A DNA stretch of 37,505 nt from Candidatus Baldrarchaeum yapensis (GTDB lineage: Archaea; Asgardarchaeota; Baldrarchaeia; Baldrarchaeales; Baldrarchaeaceae), in NCBI GenBank assembly GCA_016840465.1, contig JAEOSH010000017.1:1-37505 (forward strand), read 5' to 3'. Positions 1 through 8,242 of this stretch are shown in pieces; positions within the stretch are counted from its first letter, which is position 1; each line of letters opens with the position of its first letter. Both the position numbers and the translations under genes were made by a program. The notes beneath the pieces were generated by a model. The model was not told the origin of the DNA and ran no database searches. It saw nothing but the letters and a program-made list of their open reading frames with translations.

Positions 1-546
1 ATAGTTTATGGTTTCGTCGGGCTCATGTTCATAGCTCCCGCCATTGCGGAGTTTTTTGGGCTGAGTAGCGGACAGGTGGTGCTGACGAGTGCAATTGTTC
101 TGACGATGATGGTGCTACCAACGATAGTCGACATTTCGACCGAGGTCATGTTTCTCGTTCCCAAAGAGTGGAAAGAAGCGGCATTTGCACTGGGAGCAGG
201 AAAATGGCAAGTCATAAAGGATGTGGTTTTGCCGACCTCGAAGAGCGGAATAGTTGCGGCGGTGATACTGGCGTTTGGAAGGGCCATAGGGGAGACAATT
301 GCGGTGTTACTAACGTGTGGTTGTGTTGGGGCAATGCCTGAGGGGAACGTTTTCCTCCAACCCGTATATGCGATAACGGCTGCCATTGTCGTCTACATGG
401 GAGAGGCCGAGTACGGCGGTACCCTATATCATGTTTTGTACGCGCTTGCTGCAATCCTCTTCATGATAACGTTCGTGATGAATCTGCTCGCCGATCTCAT
501 TCTGAGGAAGATGCTAGGAGGTGTGAGGAGTGAGGCCCGAATTTAA
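1..546 (+). CDS. pstC: Phosphate ABC transporter permease PstC, C-terminal part
   Basis: The reading frame is open from the first base of the window, so the gene starts upstream and only about the last 181 residues are visible. PstC and PstA form the membrane channel of the high-affinity phosphate importer. Visible are several hydrophobic helices and the permease 'EAA' loop (EAAFALGAGKWQVIKDVVLP, then GRAIGETIAVLL), which docks onto the PstB ATPase. The 3' end overlaps pstA by 17 bp, and the pstA ribosome binding site (AGGAGGTG) lies inside pstC, which implies translational coupling. PstC and PstA resemble each other; the pstC call rests on gene order (C before A before B). The phosphate-binding protein PstS would be expected upstream. 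Confidence 0.93.
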   Translation: MVYGFVGLMFIAPAIAEFFGLSSGQVVLTSAIVLTMMVLPTIVDISTEVMFLVPKEWKEAAFALGAGKWQVIKDVVLPTSKSGIVAAVILAFGRAIGETIAVLLTCGCVGAMPEGNVFLQPVYAITAAIVVYMGEAEYGGTLYHVLYALAAILFMITFVMNLLADLILRKMLGGVRSEARI

Positions 547-1363
547 GGATAAGATAATGCATGTGTTATTCCTCGTACCGACGCTCATAGCGGCGGGCAT
601 GCTTGTAATGATGTTAGCTTTTATGAGCGAGGGCATTGGACAGATCTCATGGAGGTTTTTGTCCTCAAGTATCTTCGAAGGTGGAATTTTCGAGCCCATC
701 ATGGGGACCTTCTTCCTCTTTCTGGGAACCGTGCTGATAACGATGCCCATCGGCATATTTGCCGCAATATACCTCGTCGAGTACGCGCCTAGAGATAGCA
801 AATTCGTCAGGATAGTTGATCAGGCGATAAACAACCTTGCGGGTGTGCCGTCGATAGTGATCGGACTTTTCGGGTACACATTCTTCTGTAAGATTCTGGG
901 GCTCGGAATATCGCTCGTTGCGGGTTGGCTCACCCTCACACTGATGATGCTCCCCATAATGATAAGGGGTACGGAGGAGGCTCTCAGGATGATACCTCAG
1001 TCCTTCAGGGAGGCGGCCATGGCGCTAGGTGCAACCAAATGGGAAACCGTGAGGGATGCCGTGCTTCCGGCCGCCATGCCCGGGATTCTAACGAGCATAC
1101 TTTTGGGTGTTGCGAGAGTTGCAGGTGAGACCGCCGCCATAATATTCACCGCCTCCGTGCTGACAATGAGGGGACTTCCGCGGACACCCCTTGAACCAGT
1201 GACATCACTGACCTTCTACCTGTTTGTGTTGCTGGTGGCGATCCCCAAGACGTCATACAAGGTGGCATTTGGTGTCGCATTGGTATTATTCGGAATAGTC
1301 TTCCTCTTTTCGGCGATAGCGACCGTCATAAGAATGTACTACCGCAGAAAGTGGAAGTGGTAA
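530..1363 (+). CDS. pstA: Phosphate ABC transporter permease PstA
   Basis: 277 residues, normal length for PstA, with about six hydrophobic segments beginning at the N-terminal helix. The EAA loop reads REAAMALGATKWETVRDAVL, followed by GVARVAGETAAIIFTA. The GTG start at 530 is chosen because AGGAGGTG lies just upstream and because it overlaps the pstC stop, a usual arrangement in this operon. It pairs with PstC to form the phosphate channel. The gene ends in a basic, cytoplasmic-looking tail. About 195 bp separate it from pstB, wider than the pstC/pstA overlap, and that gap holds possible control sites. Confidence 0.95.
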   Translation: MRPEFKDKIMHVLFLVPTLIAAGMLVMMLAFMSEGIGQISWRFLSSSIFEGGIFEPIMGTFFLFLGTVLITMPIGIFAAIYLVEYAPRDSKFVRIVDQAINNLAGVPSIVIGLFGYTFFCKILGLGISLVAGWLTLTLMMLPIMIRGTEEALRMIPQSFREAAMALGATKWETVRDAVLPAAMPGILTSILLGVARVAGETAAIIFTASVLTMRGLPRTPLEPVTSLTFYLFVLLVAIPKTSYKVAFGVALVLFGIVFLFSAIATVIRMYYRRKWKW

Positions 1364-1559
1364 CGGGGTAAAAATTTTTGTCCCCATCTACATACCGCTC
1401 TTCAAATCTATATAGATTATTTATTCATCTATATGTTACTTCGAAAAGGATTATAACTGACCCCCTCGTGAGTAAGCATGGTGAACAAAAACGATATGCG
1501 AGTATTACCCTTCCAGCAAACGGAGAGTTTCCGGCTCTCCAAATCGCGGTGACGGAAAG
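1364..1559 (+). promoter_or_regulatory. pstA-pstB spacer with hairpin and twin ATCTATAT boxes
   Basis: No convincing gene. An inverted-repeat-like stretch GGGGTAAAAA / TTTTTGTCCCC at 1365-1385 directly follows pstA and could end or attenuate transcripts. ATCTATATAGAT (1406-1417) is a perfect palindrome, and a second ATCTATAT lies at 1427-1434, exactly 21 bp further on, about two helical turns. These AT-rich boxes could be a TATA element, a repressor operator, or both, giving pstB its own promoter. GGTGA at 1548-1552 sits 7 nt before the pstB ATG and supports that start. A short open frame here (from TTG 1378) shows no protein-like pattern. Confidence 0.4.
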
Positions 1560-2372
1560 ATGTTAACGGTCGCAACCTGCTGCATCCCAGAAGAATACTC
1601 CCATTCGTTCTCCCACAATCACGTCAAGTTGGAAACTCGAGATCTGAACGTGTGGTATGGGAGAAAGCACGTTCTGAAGAACATCAATATAAAGATTCCG
1701 GAGAAACGCGTCACCGCAATAATAGGACCCTCCGGTTGCGGAAAGACAACGTTTCTCAAGTCCCTTAACCGCCTGATAGAATTAGTGGACGGCGTGCGCG
1801 TGGAGGGAGAAGTGCTTCTCGACGGTGTTAACATCTATGACTCCCAACTAACGCCAACTGAGGTAAGAAAACGCGTGGGCATGGTGTTCCAGAAGCCAAA
1901 CCCCCTACCCAAGTCAATATACGAGAACGTCGCTTATGGGCCAAAACTCCATGGAATTAGGGACAAGGAGGAACTCGACAAAATCGTGAAGGAGGCACTG
2001 ATGGCCGCAGGGCTGTGGGATGAGGTAAAGGACAGGCTCCATGATTCCGCATTCGAACTTTCAGTGGGGCAGCAGCAGAGACTGTGCATAGCGCGCGCAA
2101 TTGCGGTGAAGCCGGAAGTCATCTTGATGGACGAACCCTGTGCATCGCTTGATCCCATCTCCACCGCCAAGGTTGAGGCGCTGATTCGAGAGCTGAGGGA
2201 AGAGTACACGATTGTGATAGTGACGCACAGCCTGCAACAGGCCATGAGGATCTCCGATTACACGGCGTTCTTCTACTACGGCGAGTTGATAGAATTCGGT
2301 CCCACCAAGAAGATCTTCGAGGAGCCCGAGCACGAACTCACGTACAGGTACATAACGGGTCAGTTTGGATAA
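1560..2372 (+). CDS. pstB: Phosphate ABC transporter ATPase PstB
   Basis: 270 residues. Walker [10 protein letters not shown] (about 56-64), Q-loop [15 protein letters not shown] (about 110), Walker [13 protein letters not shown] (about 188) and H-loop THS (His223) are all present, and the whole follows the PstB pattern. It powers phosphate import through PstC/PstA. The ABC signature reads LSVGQQQR, with Val169 where PstB normally has Gly (LSGGQ). The ATG at 1560 follows GGTGA by 7 nt and gives an N-terminal extension of about 12-15 residues over typical PstB; a TTG within KLETRDLN is a shorter alternative. The gene ends 3 bp from the convergent fumarase-type gene. Confidence 0.95.
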   Translation: MLTVATCCIPEEYSHSFSHNHVKLETRDLNVWYGRKHVLKNINIKIPEKRVTAIIGPSGCGKTTFLKSLNRLIELVDGVRVEGEVLLDGVNIYDSQLTPTEVRKRVGMVFQKPNPLPKSIYENVAYGPKLHGIRDKEELDKIVKEALMAAGLWDEVKDRLHDSAFELSVGQQQRLCIARAIAVKPEVILMDEPCASLDPISTAKVEALIRELREEYTIVIVTHSLQQAMRISDYTAFFYYGELIEFGPTKKIFEEPEHELTYRYITGQFG

Positions 2373-2375
2373 AAA

Positions 2376-2966
2376 TTAAAGGTTGATTTTTCGGAGAACC
2401 TTTTCCATAATTTCCTGATGCAGATTTCTGCCAGTACTGTCTATTGTGACAAAGAGCGGTCCGAATTTTTCCACCCTCAGAACCCAGAGGGCTTCCGGCA
2501 CCCCTAAATCAAGCCACTCCACGCGCTCGATGGAGGTTATCGCCCTTGCCGCCAAAACTCCCGCGCCCCCCGTGAATATACAGTAAACGGCTCCATACTC
2601 TCTGCACGCCATTGCAGTCTTCTCAAACATGCCTCCCTTTCCAATGATCATCCTGACTCCTAATTCCTTTATTATTTCGTGCTCGTAGTCCTCCATGCGC
2701 GCACTGGTGGTAGGACCCGCCGATAACACCTCCCACCCCCTCTCAAGCTTCCTGACTAGCGGGCCGCAGTGATAAAGCGCAAGTCCGTTCATATCTATCG
2801 GTAGCCTCCTCCCGGATCTCAGGTACTCAAGGATCCTCTTATGAGCGGCATCCCTCGCGGTTACAACGGTTCCACTAAGATAAACGATATCTCCCACTCT
2901 TAACTTCCTAATGACACCCTCCGTGAGCGGAGTTCTCAGGTGGTATTCACGTACCGCGCTCGTCAT
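2376..2966 (-). CDS. fumB: Class I fumarase / tartrate dehydratase beta-type subunit
   Basis: 196 residues, the usual length of the separate C-terminal (beta) subunit of iron-sulfur class I fumarases in archaea. Family motifs visible are LRVGDIVYLSGTVVTARDAAHKR near residues 23-46, GLALYHCGPLV, GPTTSARMEDYE, GKGGM and FTGGAGVLAA. In the complete enzyme this subunit helps bind substrate while the alpha subunit holds the 4Fe-4S cluster. No alpha subunit gene is in the window, so it must be elsewhere or this subunit acts in another hydro-lyase. It is third in a minus-strand cluster, 25 bp after the DUF35 gene. The symbol follows the family; fumarate versus tartrate specificity cannot be read. 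Confidence 0.82.
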   Translation of the reverse strand: MTSAVREYHLRTPLTEGVIRKLRVGDIVYLSGTVVTARDAAHKRILEYLRSGRRLPIDMNGLALYHCGPLVRKLERGWEVLSAGPTTSARMEDYEHEIIKELGVRMIIGKGGMFEKTAMACREYGAVYCIFTGGAGVLAARAITSIERVEWLDLGVPEALWVLRVEKFGPLFVTIDSTGRNLHQEIMEKVLRKINL

Positions 2967-2991
2967 GCCGGCAATACTCCCTGGTTTTCTT

Positions 2992-3381
2992 TTAACCGCC
3001 CTCTTCCTTTACCGGAACAAACTTGTGAACCACCATTTTCTCCCTTCCCACGGTCACTTCCATGAAGTCCAGCCTGACAGGCATCCCTATCTTGAGATCT
3101 TCGTACTTCCCATCTATCCTCGAGAGCACTTTAACCCCTTCGTCCAGCTCCACAATCCCTAAAACCCCGGGAGGGAAGAGTATCGGATCTGGGTTTGTTG
3201 TGAAGGCGTACAGCTTCCCGCGTCCTGAAATTTCTCTCCACTCGAGATTCCTGGATCCGCAGAACGGGCAGAAGTTCCTAGGCGGATATATGTACTTGTC
3301 GCATTTCCCGCAGTACGGGAGCATAAACTTCCTACTACTTATATAGCCGAGAAACTTCTTTATAGGATCTTCAAACTCCAT
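2992..3381 (-). CDS. DUF35 OB-fold / zinc-ribbon acyl-CoA-associated protein
   Basis: 129 residues. An N-terminal helix is followed by a rubredoxin-like zinc ribbon (CGKCDKYIYPPRNFCPFCGS) and an OB-fold beta region (GRGKLYAFTTNPDPILFPPG, then VELDEGVKVLSRIDG). DUF35 proteins bind acyl-CoA and bridge thiolase-fold enzymes in archaea and actinobacteria. It lies 4 bp after the thiolase-like gene, with a GGGGTGATG ribosome binding site before its ATG, so the two products very probably form a complex. A second DUF35 domain is fused to the HMG-CoA synthase at 8516-10012, so this copy is unlikely to be the only partner of that enzyme. Confidence 0.88.
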   Translation of the reverse strand: MEFEDPIKKFLGYISSRKFMLPYCGKCDKYIYPPRNFCPFCGSRNLEWREISGRGKLYAFTTNPDPILFPPGVLGIVELDEGVKVLSRIDGKYEDLKIGMPVRLDFMEVTVGREKMVVHKFVPVKEEGG

Positions 3382-3385
3382 AGCA

Positions 3386-4570
3386 TCACCCCTTCTCCAA
3401 AATCATCACCATGGATCCATTAACTGCTCCATGTTCTGCATGCACGGCGCCAACCTCTGCATCCTTCACCTGACGTTGCCCCGCTCTTCCGGTCAGTTGT
3501 AGAAATATTTCATAAACCTCGGCGAGCGGCGTGACATGTGGAGGATGGCCAAGCGACAGACGTCCACCGGAAGTGTTTATCGGGATCTCCCCATCGATTG
3601 TCGTCCTATCCTCCTTAATCGCCTGGATAGCCTCCCCCTTCCTGAAAAATCCCAACTCCTCGTATAACATTACCTCCGTTCCGCTGAATGGACCATAGAC
3701 CTCCGCAACGTCTATATCTTTTATCTTTCTCCCCGACTTCTGTAGAGCCTCCTCCATAGCCTTTCGGGCGCATGGGAATTCCGTCGCCGAGCCATATACG
3801 GGGAAGAAGCTTGTGGGATCATGGTGCTCCCCAATTCCGGTTATGTAAACCCTGTCCACGCCGAGATCCTTAGCCACCTTCTCGCTAGCAAGTATCAGAG
3901 CTGCCGCCCCCTCAGATGTTGGGCAACAGTCCAGAATGTGCAATGGTGGGCACACGACCTTCGACTTGAGAACGTCCTCTACTGTTATGGGATCCCGAAA
4001 CTGAGCCTTCTCGTTCATTGATGCATGTTTCCTCAGCACCACCGGAACGTATGCGAGATCCTCTCTCGAGACTCCGTACTCGTACATGTACCGCTGTGTT
4101 ATCATTGCGTAGTAAACGATTGGTTTCATTATTCCGTACCTCTTGTCGAGTGGACCATAGAATCCATTGACAAGGTACAAGAGATACATGTGGCGCTGGG
4201 GGTTCCACTCCTCCCTGACTACTTGCTTCTCGGCGGCATACACCAGCGCAATGTTGCATCTGCCCATTAGTATCTCGAAGGCGGCATACTTCAGCGCAAC
4301 AAGACTACTCACCCCACCTATCTCAACCATAGCTTGGGCCTTCGTATCGGTAAAGAAGTACTCCCCTAGGTGCTGAGTTGCAAGCCAGTCGACGTCCTCG
4401 GGGTCGATTATATAGCCCTGAGGAACCGTGAAGATCCCGTTAATGTCCCGAGGGCCTATGCCTGCCATGTCAAGGGCCTCGAATATCGCCATGAGAGCAA
4501 GTTCCCTAGAGCCGCGATCCCACTTTCTACGGATCGGTGTCATCCCAGCGCCTATTATTGCCACCCTCAA
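3386..4570 (-). CDS. Thiolase-fold (SCP-x-like) protein lacking the nucleophilic Cys
   Basis: 394 residues from the TTG at 4570, which follows GGTGGTGGGGATC and starts in the family pattern LRVAIIGAGMTPIRRKW. The in-frame ATG at 4627 lies at or before the expected transcript start from the TATA-like element at 4638-4650, so it is less likely. The fold is clear: GIGPRDINGIF, CCPTSEGAAALILASE, EVYGPFSGTE, GGRLSLGHPPHVTPLAEV and a C-terminal HAEHGAVNGSMVMILEKG. The position of the usual nucleophile (VE-x-ACASGG) reads MVEIGGVSSLVAL, with no Cys, and the C-terminal CGGG-type Cys is also missing. It is therefore probably not an acetoacetyl-CoA thiolase; a retro-aldolase or carrier-type member like actinobacterial Ltp proteins with DUF35 partners is an inference. 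Confidence 0.85.
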   Translation of the reverse strand: MRVAIIGAGMTPIRRKWDRGSRELALMAIFEALDMAGIGPRDINGIFTVPQGYIIDPEDVDWLATQHLGEYFFTDTKAQAMVEIGGVSSLVALKYAAFEILMGRCNIALVYAAEKQVVREEWNPQRHMYLLYLVNGFYGPLDKRYGIMKPIVYYAMITQRYMYEYGVSREDLAYVPVVLRKHASMNEKAQFRDPITVEDVLKSKVVCPPLHILDCCPTSEGAAALILASEKVAKDLGVDRVYITGIGEHHDPTSFFPVYGSATEFPCARKAMEEALQKSGRKIKDIDVAEVYGPFSGTEVMLYEELGFFRKGEAIQAIKEDRTTIDGEIPINTSGGRLSLGHPPHVTPLAEVYEIFLQLTGRAGQRQVKDAEVGAVHAEHGAVNGSMVMILEKG

Positions 4571-5032
4571 GATCCCCACCACCCAATACCGATTTTCGTG
4601 CATTATCCATCTCTTTGTAAAATTCATTCATTTACGTCTTATGTAAATTTAACAAACACAACCTCACGATACTGCACTTGTGCGATACTATCGGAAAATA
4701 TCCGCAGATGTTCTGTAAGACCCCATTAATGGCTCCTCCATGTATCTGCACTATTCTAAAAAACCCCACTATCAGCAATGTGATTCCCGCCTTGAGTTGC
4801 AAATACGTCATTCGAGCGACGATATCTTCCCATTCGAGACATATGCTCCTTTTTGGCGGATGTTCGTAGACATTAATGTAATTTAGGAACAACCCGATTG
4901 TGCAAATATCTGGAAGTCAAAGTGGAAGTATATTGTCCATAGTCGCGCAGTGTCCGGCCTAACAGATACGTGCTTTACCTCAGGTGCGTTCATATAAAGA
5001 TGCAATTTCTGTACGGTCGTAACCGCAACCAA
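4571..5032. other. Gene-free spacer upstream of the thiolase-like gene
   Basis: No supported gene. On the minus strand a TATA-like AAATTTACATAAG (4638-4650) would start transcripts near 4617, fitting the TTG start at 4570. An 86-codon minus-strand open frame (4632-4892) has no recognisable domain, no ribosome binding site and overlaps this promoter, so it is not called. The remainder, to the flavoprotein stop, shows no repeats or RNA signatures that I can see. Confidence 0.4.
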
Positions 5033-5896
5033 TCACTCCCTTGATTTCGTCGGTGATATGAACGGGTCGAACGACGCGTATTTTGCGCGCAACTGCTCTA
5101 TCTGCGATCTCTTTCTAAAGTACTCCTGAACTGTCCATTTAAGCCACTCAAAGTGCTCCCTCCACTCCTCCTCAGTCCACTTGCTGTGTTCGTACGGATC
5201 CTCCGGGAACTTTATTCTGATCCTTCCGTTGGAAATTTCTATCTTCCCGGTGAGGTCGCAAATTGGACACCGTGCAACGTCTCCCCGTATTTCCAGAGCC
5301 CTCGAGCCGCATATCGGACACTCATTTTCCTCCGTCTTTGGTAGAATTTTCTCTCCCTTAAGTGCCCTGATTATCTTAGCGCCCATCTCCCTCGCCCTAC
5401 CTATCACTTCTTCGTCCATCAGGATCTCGCCAGGCCCAGTCGCATATGCAACGAGGCGGTCGATTATCCTAAAGCCTTGTATCAGCAGGAAGAGAGAGGC
5501 CATTGGCACAGCAAAACCCTCCCAGCCGCGCAACCCGGCAGTTACTATGAGCGCCGCGGGCTTCCTCCTAAACCTTTCTGCCTTGGGGAATAGACTTAGG
5601 ACGCGATCCATGACCATCTTGAGAATCCCGGGCACGCTGAGAATGTACGTGGGGGTTCCGAGAACCACCGCATCGCTCTTCGCAATTTCTTCAAAGACCC
5701 AGTCCACGTCATCACCCAGTTTGCACTCTTCATAGAAGCAGTGGTAGCACGCCTTGCAAACCTTTACCGTTAATTTTGGAAGTCTTATCGCGTGAACCTC
5801 GGCTCCCAGTTTCTGCGCCTCCAGAAGCGCCTCCTTGACCAGAATCTCCGTGTTCCCTAGTCTTCTGTAACTGGTGATGATTCCGAGAACTCTCAA
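5033..5896 (-). CDS. Iron-sulfur flavoprotein (flavodoxin-like) with C-terminal zinc ribbon
   Basis: 287 residues. The N-terminal half is an NAD(P)H-dependent FMN-reductase/flavodoxin fold (MRVLGIITSYRRLGNTEILV binds FMN phosphate; GTPTYILSVPGILKMVMDR; VTAGLRGWEG). A compact motif CKACYHCFYEEC (Cx2Cx2Cx4C, about 47-58) matches the 4Fe-4S site of archaeal Isf proteins. A C-terminal zinc ribbon (CPICGS...CPICD, about 193-213) and a charged helical tail with several Trp residues are additions to the basic Isf fold. The TTG start is 6 nt after GGTGAT. It lies 58 bp after the IPP isomerase gene and may be read with the mevalonate genes; type 2 isomerase needs reduced FMN, so an electron-supply role is a possible but unproven link. 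Confidence 0.85.
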   Translation of the reverse strand: MRVLGIITSYRRLGNTEILVKEALLEAQKLGAEVHAIRLPKLTVKVCKACYHCFYEECKLGDDVDWVFEEIAKSDAVVLGTPTYILSVPGILKMVMDRVLSLFPKAERFRRKPAALIVTAGLRGWEGFAVPMASLFLLIQGFRIIDRLVAYATGPGEILMDEEVIGRAREMGAKIIRALKGEKILPKTEENECPICGSRALEIRGDVARCPICDLTGKIEISNGRIRIKFPEDPYEHSKWTEEEWREHFEWLKWTVQEYFRKRSQIEQLRAKYASFDPFISPTKSRE

Positions 5897-5954
5897 GAAA
5901 AATCACCCTAGATATATTGCGAAATATCCACGAAAAATCTTTCGTATTGCGTTT

Positions 5955-7064
5955 TCAGCTTTCCCTTCTCGCAAAGATGCCGGGATCATAGCCCCTAAGC
6001 CGCAACCACTCCGCCGTTTTTCCGGTGATTATCAGGTTCTTCCTGCGAAGATCTTCTATTTTCTTAGACCCCGTGACGAACATCACGATCCTAATTTCCG
6101 TCATTATTCTCCTAAGGTAACGCACAACCTCGTCGTGGTTGCCCTCATAGGCGTGCTTGAGGAGGGGATAGGCTATTCCCACGGCGTCTGCTCCGAGTGA
6201 TAGAAGCTTTGCGGCATCAAGTCCCGTCCTCACGCCTCCCGTTGCAATTATTGTCAGGTCGCTCGCCTCCATGGCAACCTCTATTGTCGAGATAGCTGTG
6301 GGTATCCCCCACTTCCAGAAGACCTTTCCAATGTTCGCCCTCTCGAGATCCCCCAGCAGTCTTACTCTTATAGTTTCAAGTCTCGCCCAGTTTGTTCCGC
6401 CAGCCCCGCCTACGTCTATACCCTTAACTCCGGCGTCTTTGAGAAGTTTTGCTTGCTCTCTGGCGATTCCAAAGCCGACCTCCTTCGCTATTACGGGCAC
6501 ATCTAAGTTCTCACAGATTCTTGTAATCGCCCTCAGAACCCCGCGAAACCTCGCCTTTCCCTCGTATTGAAGGGCCTCCTGGAGGGGATTTAGATGTATT
6601 GCTAGAGCATCCGCCTCTATCATCTCAACGACCCGTTCTGCCACCTCGACAGGCCTCTCTATTATCTCCGCCGCTCCAATGTTTGCTATAAGGAAAGCGT
6701 TGGGAGCGTTGTCCCTCGCAACCCTGTACGTGTACACTAGAGATGGATCCTCGAGAGCCGCGCGCTGACTTCCGACGCCCATAGCTATGTTCAACTCCTC
6801 CGCAACTCTCGCAAGCAGGGCATTTATCCTGGCGGCCTCCGGGTGTCCTCCCGTCATGCTGGCGATAACTATCGGGGCGCTCAACCTCTTCCCGAAGAAC
6901 CTTATCGAAACGTCCGTTTCCTCAAAGTCCACCTCCGGAAGGGCGTTATGTACAAACTCTATATCCTCTAGTCCGGTTGTCATATCGGACTTCTCGACGT
7001 TTTCAGTCAACGTGAGAATTATATGATCGAACTTCCTCCGAGAAGTCATATTCTCTCTAGCCAT
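5955..7064 (-). CDS. fni: Type 2 isopentenyl-diphosphate isomerase (FMN-dependent)
   Basis: About 369 residues from ATG 7064, which sits 6 nt after GGTG; GTG 7073 and ATG 7049 are alternatives. It interconverts IPP and DMAPP in isoprenoid (archaeal lipid) synthesis. TIM-barrel and FMN motifs of the family are all visible: RRKFDHI at the N-terminus, IVIASMTGGHPEAARINA, GVGSQRAALEDP, LIANIGAAE, HLNPLQEALQYEG, VIAKEVGFGI, GIDVGGAGGTNWARLE and ATGGVRTGLDAAK. The start overlaps the mevalonate kinase stop by 8 bp, so the two genes are translationally coupled, a common archaeal pairing. Confidence 0.96.
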   Translation of the reverse strand: MARENMTSRRKFDHIILTLTENVEKSDMTTGLEDIEFVHNALPEVDFEETDVSIRFFGKRLSAPIVIASMTGGHPEAARINALLARVAEELNIAMGVGSQRAALEDPSLVYTYRVARDNAPNAFLIANIGAAEIIERPVEVAERVVEMIEADALAIHLNPLQEALQYEGKARFRGVLRAITRICENLDVPVIAKEVGFGIAREQAKLLKDAGVKGIDVGGAGGTNWARLETIRVRLLGDLERANIGKVFWKWGIPTAISTIEVAMEASDLTIIATGGVRTGLDAAKLLSLGADAVGIAYPLLKHAYEGNHDEVVRYLRRIMTEIRIVMFVTGSKKIEDLRRKNLIITGKTAEWLRLRGYDPGIFARRES

Positions 7065-8052
7065 GAGCCCCACCGCTCTCTATTCTTGCGCCCTCAAACT
7101 CTATTTCTGCCAAGAACGCATCACGGCCGACCCGTTTGATGGATTCTACCACATTGTTGATCGCGTTCTTGGCGGGTAACGCAATTATACAACCCCCACC
7201 GCCGGCACCGGTAAGTTTCGCTCCAAGCGCTCCAGCTTTCCGCGCCGCATTTACCAACATTGATATTTCGGGGCTCGAAACTCCGAGCGCCTCCAGAAGA
7301 CCCTGATTTATGTTCATGAGGTCACCCAGCTTCTCAAGGTCGCCGTCCACGAGAGCCTGCACCGAGAGTAGGGATAACCTCCCTATTGCCCTTATGACTT
7401 CCTCTATCACGTCCGGATACTTCTCCCTAAGCATCCTCACGCGCGCAACCATCTTGCCTGTGCTGCGGCTCACGCCCGTATCTCCCACAACGAGGGGTAT
7501 CGTTTGGCCAAGACGTATTCTTTTCATGGATCCCTTTCGGTACAGTATCACACCGCCGTGGAGCGAAAGGGTGTTATCTATTCCGCTAGGTCTTCCATGT
7601 ACAATTTTTTCCGATTCAAAGGCAATATTCCAAATGTCGTTCGGAGACATATCGACGGAAAATATTTCCTTGAGGGCGAGTGCCAATGCGGTTGCAAGCG
7701 CGGCCGAAGATCCAAGACCCGCTGATTCCGGGATCTCCGATCGTATTTCTACTCTAAGCCCGTGCTTTAGGGGATGTCCATGAAGTTCGAGCATTTTGTG
7801 ACATAGATGCCAAAGGGGTTTTAACTCGGCTGAAACTCCCTCGAGTTCCCCTCTTGTGCACTTTTCCAAGCGCATCGATTCCCTGATTTTTAGGTTTCTC
7901 GATTCTATTTCTATCCTGTCGGTTGCGATTTCCTCAACGGACACGTACACGCGCCTTCTTATTGCTGCTGCGATTGCGGGTTCCCCATAGACGACGGCAT
8001 GTTCTCCAAAGAGTATGACCTTGCCGGGTGCGGACGCCACTACTCTGTTCAA
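7057..8052 (-). CDS. mvk: Mevalonate kinase (GHMP kinase)
   Basis: It phosphorylates mevalonate using ATP. The GHMP signature is clear: SAPGKVILFGEHAVVYGEPA at the N-terminus, the ATP loop ESAGLGSSAALATALA in the middle, GRPSGIDNTLSLHGG (catalytic Asp) and the C-terminal GALGAKLTGAGGGGCIIAL. The TTG at 8052 gives an N-terminus (LNRVVASAPGK) of normal family length and has GGTG 7 nt upstream; the in-frame TTG at 8091 would add 13 residues of unlike composition. A TATA-like AATAAAAG on the minus strand (8152-8159) probably drives mvk-fni and perhaps the flavoprotein gene. No phosphomevalonate-processing enzyme is in the window. Confidence 0.95.
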   Translation of the reverse strand: MNRVVASAPGKVILFGEHAVVYGEPAIAAAIRRRVYVSVEEIATDRIEIESRNLKIRESMRLEKCTRGELEGVSAELKPLWHLCHKMLELHGHPLKHGLRVEIRSEIPESAGLGSSAALATALALALKEIFSVDMSPNDIWNIAFESEKIVHGRPSGIDNTLSLHGGVILYRKGSMKRIRLGQTIPLVVGDTGVSRSTGKMVARVRMLREKYPDVIEEVIRAIGRLSLLSVQALVDGDLEKLGDLMNINQGLLEALGVSSPEISMLVNAARKAGALGAKLTGAGGGGCIIALPAKNAINNVVESIKRVGRDAFLAEIEFEGARIESGGAHG

Positions 8053-8242
8053 GCCGACACACCGCTTTCGACACTCTGGAGGGGTTGTCAAGTTGTTGCT
8101 TTTGACACCTAGGTGGGGTTCTGCTAGTTGTAAGATGGGAGAGGGGCACCCCTTTTATTCTTATGGGTTCACATTGGACGATGTCTTTCGATAGTCGCAG
8201 ATGTCAGATATATCGATGTGAAATATTTCATGAGTTTAAAAA

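Noticed and set aside
1378-1566. 62-codon frame between pstA and pstB
   Set aside because: TTG start inside a hairpin-like spacer, no protein-like pattern, and it covers likely regulatory boxes.
3386-4570. Acetoacetyl-CoA thiolase of the mevalonate pathway
   Set aside because: Both catalytic cysteines are missing, and the gene is not in an operon with HMG-CoA synthase.
4632-4892. 86-codon minus-strand frame upstream of the thiolase-like gene
   Set aside because: No domain, no ribosome binding site, and it overlaps the promoter of the thiolase-like gene.
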